From: Arthrobacter bambusae
GTDB lineage: Bacteria > Actinomycetota > Actinomycetes > Actinomycetales > Micrococcaceae
Assembly: GCF_022606295.1 (NCBI RefSeq)
Contig: NZ_JAHHZS010000033.1
Span: 1 to 46,122, forward strand
Direction of reading: 5' to 3'
Length of the DNA: 46,122 bases
The notes under the pieces are model-generated. The model did not search any database. It saw nothing but the letters and a program-made list of their open reading frames with translations, and was not told where the DNA came from. How positions within the stretch are numbered: position 1 is the first letter of the stretch; every line of letters begins with the position of its first letter. Made by a program: the position numbers and the translations under genes. Shown in pieces: positions 40,926 to 46,122 of the stretch.

Positions 40926-40999
40926 GCCGCGGCTGGCGGGACCAGCGACCGCGGCTGCTGAGCGTGACGGCCGCCCCGCACTGATGAAAGACTGGCGCC

Positions 41000-41761
41000 A
41001 TGGATTTTTCTGCCCGGTATGTGGCATTGGGTGACTCGTTCACCGAAGGACTTGGCGACGCCGACCCCTCGCGCCCCAACGGAGTCAGGGGATGGGCGGA
41101 CCTCGTCGCCCACCAATTGGCCCAAAGCAACGACGATTTCGGCTACGCCAACCTGGCCATCCGGGGCAAGAAGCTCCGGCAAGTCATGACAGAGCAGGTG
41201 GATGCCGCCGTCGCGCTTCAACCGACGCTGGTGACCCTGTATGCGGGAGCGAACGACATCTTCCGCCCCAAAGTCGATATCGACAGGCTGATGGAGGACT
41301 ACGAGGCCGGCATCGGGAAGCTCAGTGCCACCGGCGCTACGTTGCTTCTCTTCACCGGCTTCGATGCCCGCAGTTCCAAGGTTTTCGGCACCATGCGCGG
41401 ACGCACCGCGATTTACAACGAACTGCTGCGGGAAATCGCGGAAAACCACGGGGCGCTGGTGGTGGATTATTGGCGCTTCAGCGAGTATCACGACTGGCAC
41501 ATGTGGGCGCAGGACCGGATGCACATGTCCACTGCCGGTCACATCAACATGGCCAACCGGGTGCTGGCCGTCTTGGAGCACGAAGGTTCCCTCGAGGTCC
41601 CGCCGCCGGTCCCGCAACCCCAGCTCGCGCGGGTGGAAGCGTTGCGGGCCAACGCGCGTTGGGCCCGTGAACATGCCGCCCCGTGGGTCGTCCGCCGCGT
41701 TACGGGCAAGTCGTCAGGTGATGGCCTGAGCCCGAAGTACCCGCAGCTCACCCGGCCGTAG
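41000..41761 (+). CDS. SGNH/GDSL hydrolase, paralogue 3
   Basis: 253 residues. Block I YVALGDSFTEGLGD (Ser13), block III YAGANDI, and block V QDRMHMSTAGH are complete. It shares with the two paralogues at 37610-39315 the same block spacing and the end VVRRVTGKSSGDGLSPKYPQL, where the others have a Arg/Gly-rich equivalent. No signal peptide. Its 3' end overlaps the convergent apbE gene by 14 bp. Confidence 0.9.
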   Translation: MDFSARYVALGDSFTEGLGDADPSRPNGVRGWADLVAHQLAQSNDDFGYANLAIRGKKLRQVMTEQVDAAVALQPTLVTLYAGANDIFRPKVDIDRLMEDYEAGIGKLSATGATLLLFTGFDARSSKVFGTMRGRTAIYNELLREIAENHGALVVDYWRFSEYHDWHMWAQDRMHMSTAGHINMANRVLAVLEHEGSLEVPPPVPQPQLARVEALRANARWAREHAAPWVVRRVTGKSSGDGLSPKYPQLTRP

Positions 41762-42596
41762 CGAGGTTCCGGAAACCCGGGGTGGCGAGCAACCCGCCGT
41801 CGTTCTTCACCGCGAGCACGTCCACGTCCCAGTGTGAGGTGGCCAGCGCCAGGGTTGCGGCGCCGCCCGCCATGATGGCGGTGGCCAGGACGTCGGCCGT
41901 GATGATGTCTGCGGCTGCCACGGAAACCTGGCGGAACCCCTCGTTCGGCGCCGCTTGGAGGCCCGCGGACCAAATGTGGTGGCCGCGTTCGCTCGTTCCC
42001 GAGGTCGCCAGCGCGTGCTTGCCGGCGTTGCCGAGCGGAAACGCGGTCAGGAGCGTCGACCGGTTCTCCGGGTCGATAATCCCCGCCAGCCACGGCCGCG
42101 CACTGCCCGGCGTCGGCGAACCGTCCACCAGGACGTCCCCGCCCGCGTTGAGGCACCAATCCTTCAAGCCGAGCGCGAGCAGCGACGTTCCAGCTTCCCG
42201 TATGGCGTGTGCCTTGACGATCCCGGACAAGTCCACGACGCCGTCGGGCCGTTCCGCCGTGAACGCGCCATCGGTGAGGGTGCGCCATTCGCTCGCCTCG
42301 ACGTACAGACGGCGCATGTCCGGGGCGGCGTCCCTCAGGGCCAGCTCGCCCCGCGCCAACGCGCTCGCCTCCGAGTCGGGGCGGTAGAGACTAAATGTCC
42401 GATCCAGCCTTTTGAACAACTGCTCGACGACGGCGGTGGCCGCCTCGAGCTCTTCCACCGAAGCTTGGGGAGCCGTCCCTGGAGCGGCGGGGATGGCCAG
42501 GCTCACCACGGTGCCCATGCTGGTGAACGTACGGGAACGAAGGCGGGGTTCCGCGCTGCCCAGTCCGGGCTCGCTTGGCTTAGAAGTGGGCTGCAT
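41748..42596 (-). CDS. apbE: FAD:protein FMN transferase
   Basis: 282 residues. ApbE moves FMN from FAD onto a Ser/Thr of target proteins. Seen motifs: MGTVVSLAIP near the N-terminus, the FAD-binding DRTFSLYRPDSE, GVVDLSGIVKAHAI (family K-G-x-A) and LNAGGDVLVDGSP with the metal-binding Asp. No lipobox is seen, and the first 25 residues are not a signal peptide, so the enzyme may act in the cytoplasm before export. Its target is probably the FMN-binding protein directly upstream, which it overlaps by 17 bp. Confidence 0.93.
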   Translation of the reverse strand: MQPTSKPSEPGLGSAEPRLRSRTFTSMGTVVSLAIPAAPGTAPQASVEELEAATAVVEQLFKRLDRTFSLYRPDSEASALARGELALRDAAPDMRRLYVEASEWRTLTDGAFTAERPDGVVDLSGIVKAHAIREAGTSLLALGLKDWCLNAGGDVLVDGSPTPGSARPWLAGIIDPENRSTLLTAFPLGNAGKHALATSGTSERGHHIWSAGLQAAPNEGFRQVSVAAADIITADVLATAIMAGGAATLALATSHWDVDVLAVKNDGGLLATPGFRNLATAG

Positions 42597-43125
42597 CGAG
42601 GGCCGCCTGGAGGGATGTCAAATATGCCTCGCTGGTATAAGTGGCCCCGCCGATGGTCTGCACGTTCGCGGACTGGGCGCTCAGGACTTCGGAGCGGAGC
42701 AGGGGTGCTGCCCTGGCGCTGATCTGGACGGATCGTTGCTCCTGGTCGGTCAGATGCAGGGCTGTGACATCGGTGATCACGCCGGCCTTGATGGTTACCT
42801 GGACCTGGACTGTTCCGAAACGGGTCTCCACCGCCGTGCCTGCGTAGGTGCCGCCCGCTTTGGCCGAGGCTCCCAGGGTGGAAGTGGAACTGGAGCCCGT
42901 AGTGGAACCGGTGCCGGCCCCGGTTCCCGAGGACCCGGGCGTGCTGCTCCCGGTGGTTCCATTCGCCGTCGAGCCCGTACCTGAAGCGGTCCCACCGGTG
43001 GTTCCCGCCGCGGACGTCGTGACGGTGGAGGCGTTGGATGCCGTCACCTGTGTGCCCGCCTGCCAGCCGACCACGAGGATTGCGGCCGATGCCAGCACTG
43101 CTGAAATTCCTGCCCTGAGTCTCAC
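42580..43125 (-). CDS. exported FMN-binding (flavinylated) protein
   Basis: 181 residues from a GTG at 43125 that overlaps the upstream stop (GTGA). Residues 1-29 form a signal or anchor (AGISAVLASAAILVVGWQAG). Residues 30-90 are a low-complexity Gly/Ser/Thr linker. The FMN_bind domain (about 92-178) ends with VQTIGGATYTSEAYLTSLQAAL, where the second Thr of GGATYT is the expected FMN-attachment site. It should carry covalent FMN outside the membrane and pass electrons from the reductase. Confidence 0.92.
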   Translation of the reverse strand: MRLRAGISAVLASAAILVVGWQAGTQVTASNASTVTTSAAGTTGGTASGTGSTANGTTGSSTPGSSGTGAGTGSTTGSSSTSTLGASAKAGGTYAGTAVETRFGTVQVQVTIKAGVITDVTALHLTDQEQRSVQISARAAPLLRSEVLSAQSANVQTIGGATYTSEAYLTSLQAALDAAHF

Positions 43126-44594
43126 CAGTCAAACCTTTCGTAGTGGAGTTGTTCCTCCCGGACGCCGGAGCTTTTTGCTTCGGCTAGTACCTCGCCGGCC
43201 CATGCCGTCGGGCCGCAAACGTAAACATCAGCGTCCGCTATGTCCGGCACAAAGTCCCGCAGACTCGAGGAGCCGGCAGAGGCAGGCAGCCAGGCGCTGT
43301 GGGGATGGCCGGACCGCGGACCCGTCAGGTGGAACAGGGTCGCGCCACGCTTCCGGCACAGTTCCATGATCTCGTCTCCGAGGAACAGTTCCTCCGCGCT
43401 ACTGCCGCGCAGCAGGACTGTCGCCTGGCCTGGCGCGAAGGGAGTTGATTCCAAGAGCGCCCGGAGGGGCGTAATCCCGATTCCCGCACCGATCATCACG
43501 ACGCGGTCCCTGCTTCGCGCTGCCGTGCTGAAAACCCCGTATGGTCCTTCGATCGCTACTTTCGTCCCCGGCTTGAGGGAGCCGAGGCGGGCCGAACCGG
43601 TCCCCAGGTTCCGAACAGTGATCCGCAACATCGGCTGCCTCGATGACTTTCCGGTTTGCGGTTCTGCCGACAAGCTGAACGGATGCGCCTGCCACCACAT
43701 GCCGGGAGCGAGGAAGCGCCATACGAAGAACCGGCCACCGCTACCCGACAATTCGTTCAATCGCAGCCCGGTCATTTCGATGCTCACGACGTCGGGGGAC
43801 ACCCGCACTACGCGGCGCACCGTCAGTTGGTGCCGGTAGGTGGCTATTACCGGTTGGGCAATGCGGTACCAAACCAGCGCCGCGCCCGTTCCTGTGCAAA
43901 GCAGGAGCCAGTACCAGCGCTGCCAAGTGCCTTCGGCGAACAGGCCGCCCACGCTGAATTGGTGCGGGATTGCCGTCGCTACCGCAAGGTAGGTGAGCAG
44001 ATGAACGAAATACCAGAATTCGTAGGGAAAACGGCGCCGCACAGCCACCAGCGAAGTGACCACCACGGCAATGAACAACGCCATGGAGACGAACGCCAGC
44101 CACATATCGGGTACCAAGACCCACAGGGAAACGGCCTCGCTGACGGGATTCAGGCCCTCGGCCATGCCGTAGCCGGTGGCAAGGAGAAGTCCATGTGCCA
44201 ACAGCAAGTACAGCGCCGGCTTGCCTAGCTTTCGGTGGAATTCCAGTGCCCTGTCATGCCCGACTGCGCCGTCCACGAAAGGGAGGCGTGCCGCGAGCAG
44301 AAGCATCAGAATGACCAGGTCCATGCCGGCGAGTCCGGCCACGATCCCGACGGCGGTGACCGCCTGGGTGAGGTTGCCGACGGTCGACACTCCGCCGTCG
44401 GCGAGCCACAACGCCAGCGCCGCCGCAAGGGATGCCCAAAGCGCGACCGTGAGCATGTCCGCCCGGCGCATGCGCCGGCGATGTTGCGCCGCGAACCGTC
44501 CCTTAGCGGGATTGCGACGCGGTGACGTTTGAGGACGACGGCCTGGCGGTGTATCCACGCGTTGGCCCGGGGAGGCGAGGAGTTGTGAGTTCAT
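43122..44594 (-). CDS. ferric reductase-like transmembrane flavoprotein
   Basis: 490 residues. A basic N-terminal stretch is followed by about six membrane helices (about 45-240) with His residues in helices for heme (HRKLGKPALYLLLAHG and HLLTYLAVATAIPHQF). The FAD/NAD(P)H module follows: an FAD barrel with AHPFSLSAEP, and a nucleotide domain with VVMIGAGIGITPLRALLE and VYVCGPTAW. It takes electrons from NAD(P)H through FAD and heme across the membrane, probably to the FMN protein encoded next. Confidence 0.92.
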   Translation of the reverse strand: MNSQLLASPGQRVDTPPGRRPQTSPRRNPAKGRFAAQHRRRMRRADMLTVALWASLAAALALWLADGGVSTVGNLTQAVTAVGIVAGLAGMDLVILMLLLAARLPFVDGAVGHDRALEFHRKLGKPALYLLLAHGLLLATGYGMAEGLNPVSEAVSLWVLVPDMWLAFVSMALFIAVVVTSLVAVRRRFPYEFWYFVHLLTYLAVATAIPHQFSVGGLFAEGTWQRWYWLLLCTGTGAALVWYRIAQPVIATYRHQLTVRRVVRVSPDVVSIEMTGLRLNELSGSGGRFFVWRFLAPGMWWQAHPFSLSAEPQTGKSSRQPMLRITVRNLGTGSARLGSLKPGTKVAIEGPYGVFSTAARSRDRVVMIGAGIGITPLRALLESTPFAPGQATVLLRGSSAEELFLGDEIMELCRKRGATLFHLTGPRSGHPHSAWLPASAGSSSLRDFVPDIADADVYVCGPTAWAGEVLAEAKSSGVREEQLHYERFDW

Positions 44595-45021
44595 GCCTCA
44601 AGATTGAATGCTCAACCTTTCGTTCTCCTGTGAAGGGGCTAGCCCCCGCTTATGACTTGTGGCCTGGTTCTTATACACCCGATTGGTCTTAATTTCCCCC
44701 AGCCCCTAGACTTATTAGGCGCTAGGTGGCGCGGAGCGTGTGCAATTGCTCCGGTTGGCGGTGACTGTTGGCAACAACAGGAGATCCGCGGGCCGGTAGT
44801 TAGGGGCTCAAGTTGCGTGCATTCCAGTATTCGCCCAGTATTCCGGCCTGTTGTCCGGACCCACTACCTTCGCCGCAGCGGTGATCATTGGCTGGTTTCA
44901 GTCGAGCGATACGAGCTGCGGGAACTACCGAAAACGGTGTGGACTGGCTGCGGACGTCGCCTATTGCACGGGAAGCAGGAACTCTGCTGGCCGTTTCATT
45001 TTATTTTTTAGGAGAGTCGTC
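44595..45021. other. 427-bp divergent intergenic region before rpmB
   Basis: No gene is supported; a 119-residue frame here is rich in Trp and Cys and has no ribosome site. It holds the palindrome at 44635-44646, a CTGTTG-GCAA-CAACAG stem (44765-44780), and a T-rich stretch just before the rpmB ribosome site. I looked for a Zur box (TGAAAATxATTTTCA-like) and found none clear. Confidence 0.5.
44635..44646. promoter_or_regulatory. palindrome upstream of the flavin electron-transfer operon
   Basis: GGGGCTAGCCCC is a perfect 12-bp palindrome about 40 bp before the reductase start. It could be an operator or a leader hairpin without loop. Confidence 0.3.
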
Positions 45022-45258
45022 ATGGCAGCAAACTGCCAGGTGACCGGAGCCGAGCCGGGCTTTGGACACAGCATTTCGCACTCGCACCGCCGCAACAAGC
45101 GTCGGTTCGACCCCAACATCCAGAAGAAGCGCTACTGGGTTCCGTCCCTGCGCCGTAATGTCACGCTGACCCTGTCGGCCAAGGGCATCAAGACCATCGA
45201 CGTTCGCGGCATCGACGCAGTCGTCGCCGAAGTTCTGGCTCGTGGGGTGAAGCTCTAG
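45022..45258 (+). CDS. rpmB: 50S ribosomal protein L28, zinc-free form
   Basis: 78 residues from the ATG at 45022 behind AGGAGAG. It starts MAANCQVTGAEPGFGHSISH and has the L28 core RRNKRRFDPNIQKKRYWVPS. Only one Cys is present, so it cannot form the two-CxxC zinc site of the C+ form. In many actinobacteria such C- copies replace the zinc forms during zinc shortage. The stop TAG shares a base with the next gene's GTG. Confidence 0.97.
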   Translation: MAANCQVTGAEPGFGHSISHSHRRNKRRFDPNIQKKRYWVPSLRRNVTLTLSAKGIKTIDVRGIDAVVAEVLARGVKL

Positions 45259-45425
45259 TGGCAAAAGACAAGGACGTACGTCCGATCATCAAGCTGAAGT
45301 CCACTGCGGGAACCGGTTACACCTACGTAACCCGCAAGAACCGTCGTAACGACCCGGACCGTCTGGTCCTGAAGAAGTACGACCCCAAGATCCGCCAGCA
45401 CGTCGAATTCCGAGAGGAGCGCTAA
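45258..45425 (+). CDS. rpmG: 50S ribosomal protein L33, zinc-free form
   Basis: 55 residues from a GTG that overlaps the rpmB stop by one base. It reads MAKDKDVRPIIKLKSTAGTG and YVTRKNRRNDPDRLVLKKYDP, the L33 core. No cysteine is present, so this is the C- type. The tail is RQHVEFREER. It was too short for common gene-length cut-offs. Confidence 0.97.
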   Translation: MAKDKDVRPIIKLKSTAGTGYTYVTRKNRRNDPDRLVLKKYDPKIRQHVEFREER

Positions 45426-45427
45426 AC

Positions 45428-45733
45428 ATGGCTAAGAAGTCCAAGATTGCTCGCAACGAGCAGCGCAAGGTCATCGTTGAGCGTTACGCTGCCAAGCGTC
45501 TCGAACTGAAGAAGACCCTGGTTGACGCCAACGCGACTGACGAAGCACGCGAAGAGGCTCGCCTCGGCCTGCAGAAGCTGCCCCGCAACGCCTCCCCGAT
45601 CCGTCTGCGTAACCGCGACATCATCGACGGCCGCCCGCGCGGTACCTTCCAGAAGTTCGGTATCTCCCGTGTTCGCTTCCGCGACATGGCTCACCGCGGT
45701 GAGCTCCCGGGCATCACCAAGTCTTCCTGGTAA
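45428..45733 (+). CDS. rpsN: 30S ribosomal protein S14, long zinc-free form
   Basis: 101 residues, the long E. coli-like S14 without CxxC motifs; the short zinc form (61 residues) would be in the S10-spc operon elsewhere. Visible: MAKKSKIARNEQRKVIVERY, LPRNASPIRLRNRDIIDGRPRG and the C-terminal GISRVRFRDMAHRGELPGITKSSW. It begins 3 bp after rpmG and is the last gene of the cluster. The common fourth member, S18 (rpsR2), is missing here. Confidence 0.97.
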   Translation: MAKKSKIARNEQRKVIVERYAAKRLELKKTLVDANATDEAREEARLGLQKLPRNASPIRLRNRDIIDGRPRGTFQKFGISRVRFRDMAHRGELPGITKSSW

Positions 45734-45746
45734 TCCAGAAGCACTA

Positions 45747-45788
45747 GAAGGGCCGGCAACCGCTTGGTTGCCGGCCCTTCTTGCGTTT
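45747..45788 (+). terminator. intrinsic terminator of the rpmB-rpmG-rpsN operon
   Basis: A perfect 15-bp stem (GAAGGGCCGGCAACC with its complement, loop GCTT) is followed by TTGCGTTT. It stands 14 bp after the rpsN stop. Confidence 0.92.
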
Positions 45789-45924
45789 AAGGCGGCGGTC
45801 TTGTGGCTTCGCGATTAAGTGGTGCAGGACACAGTGTTGAATTACGACGCCGGCGGCTTCTTTTTGCGCGGAAACCGCCGTTTTGTCCCGGATTACCGCG
45901 GTTCTTGCTCGCCTGAGGCGTGAT

Positions 45925-45953
45925 TTGCGTGGGGTCTTGGGGGTGTGTAGAGT
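45925..45953 (+). promoter_or_regulatory. candidate strong promoter P1
   Basis: TTGCGT, 17-bp G-rich spacer, TAGAGT. A G-rich spacer and TAGAGT -10 are often seen at actinobacterial stable-RNA promoters. Transcription would begin near 45960, at the base of a hairpin. Confidence 0.5.
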
Positions 45954-45959
45954 AGATCG

Positions 45960-45992
45960 GGTCGCCGCCGCTGATGCGGAAAGATAGCGACC
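45960..45992 (+). other. leader hairpin after P1
   Basis: GGTCGC (45960-45965) pairs with GCGACC (45987-45992), with an inner CCGC/GCGG pairing and a TGAT loop. Placed at the 5' end of the P1 transcript. Confidence 0.45.
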
Positions 45993-46089
45993 GACCCCCT
46001 CTGATAAACGGCCTGGAGATGGCGTGCTGATTAGCGTGCTGTGGATGGGTGGGGACCCTTGTTGAGCAGTGAATCGCGGAAACGCCGAT

Positions 46090-46118
46090 TTGCTTGATGC
46101 TGGCAGTTCGGGTAAGTT
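46090..46118 (+). promoter_or_regulatory. candidate promoter P2
   Basis: TTGCTT, 17-bp spacer, TAAGTT, 165 bp after P1 and next to the second GCGGAAAC-motif copy. Transcription would start at the window edge. Confidence 0.4.
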
Positions 46119-46122
46119 TGGG

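Larger units (their letters stand above)
45789..46122. other. 334-bp non-coding leader region at the window edge, perhaps of an RNA operon
   Basis: No gene is seen. It contains two promoter-like pairs on the plus strand (45925-45953 and 46090-46118), a hairpin after the first (45960-45992), and two copies of a GCGGAAAC(C)GCCG motif (45868-45880 and 46076-46087). Tandem promoters with a structured leader and no reading frame recall rRNA operon leaders, but no rRNA sequence lies within the window. Confidence 0.4.

Noticed and set aside
44652..45011. 119-residue frame upstream of rpmB
   Set aside because: Rich in Trp and Cys, no SD, and ends at the rpmB ribosome site; looks like chance.
44980..45012. 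Zur box before rpmB in the T-rich stretch
   Set aside because: TTTCATTTTATTTTTT resembles one half of a Zur site but has no matching second half.
1..46122. tRNA genes or insertion sequences
   Set aside because: GGTTCGAA-like motifs seen lie inside coding genes without a cloverleaf, and no transposase or terminal-repeat pair with target duplication was found.

Overview
The window is high-GC DNA with SD-led, densely packed, often 4-bp-overlapping genes. The gene content (GluQ-RS, DUF222/HNH endonuclease, Zn-free L28-L33-S14 cluster, siderophore-interacting protein, Wadjet genes) and the protein sequences point to an actinobacterium of the family Micrococcaceae, most likely Arthrobacter or a close relative (Paenarthrobacter, Pseudarthrobacter). 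No phage, IS or plasmid gene is visible. It reads as chromosome with several accessory islands.

Layout. 1-5738: end of a DUF222/HNH gene, an Lrp/AsnC regulator with paired dyads, gluQ-rs, an MDR oxidoreductase, a beta-lactamase-fold hydrolase, an HD hydrolase, a DUF1003 protein and a 49-aa membrane peptide. 5910-9690: a hipBA toxin-antitoxin pair with two identical 18-bp operators, a probable transmembrane terpene cyclase and a GNAT-AAA+ fusion ATPase. 9777-15786: a minus-strand asparagine/aspartate utilisation group (FCD/GntR regulator from an apparently leaderless promoter, asparaginase, aspartate ammonia-lyase, asparagine permease), followed by an FAH-family hydrolase. 15845-24939: mixed metabolic and hypothetical genes (2H phosphoesterase-like protein, GT4 glycosyltransferase, uracil-DNA glycosylase, S4 RNA-binding protein, aldo/keto reductase, flavin reductase, YchJ, acyl-CoA dehydrogenase).

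25185-31187 holds the most striking system: a tightly coupled jetA-jetB-jetC operon (DUF3375, DUF4194, SMC-like ATPase) of the Wadjet/MksBEF class, with no jetD nuclease gene next to it. The position where jetD would be expected holds palindromic repeats and a convergent FBP-domain gene. 32204-37418 is an iron-regulated siderophore import operon (Tat lipoprotein, two permeases, ATPase, SIP reductase) under a DmdR/IdeR-like box; the second permease gene carries a one-base deletion frameshift.

37610-41761 contains three paralogous SGNH/GDSL hydrolases around a MarR-controlled NADPH/F420-reductase-like gene. 41748-44594 is a three-gene flavin-based membrane electron-transfer operon (ferric-reductase-like protein, FMN-binding acceptor protein, ApbE). 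45022-45733 is the cysteine-free ribosomal cluster rpmB-rpmG-rpsN with a strong terminator. The window ends in about 330 bp of non-coding DNA with two candidate promoters that may lead into an RNA operon beyond the edge.

Three separate families of intergenic palindromic repeats (A at 8303; B at 10758 and 21211; C at 31190, 32113 and 37431) lie mostly at gene ends. Several regulators have nearby paired dyads that look like their operators (Lrp, HipB, MarR). All functions are inferred from sequence reading; no database search was run.
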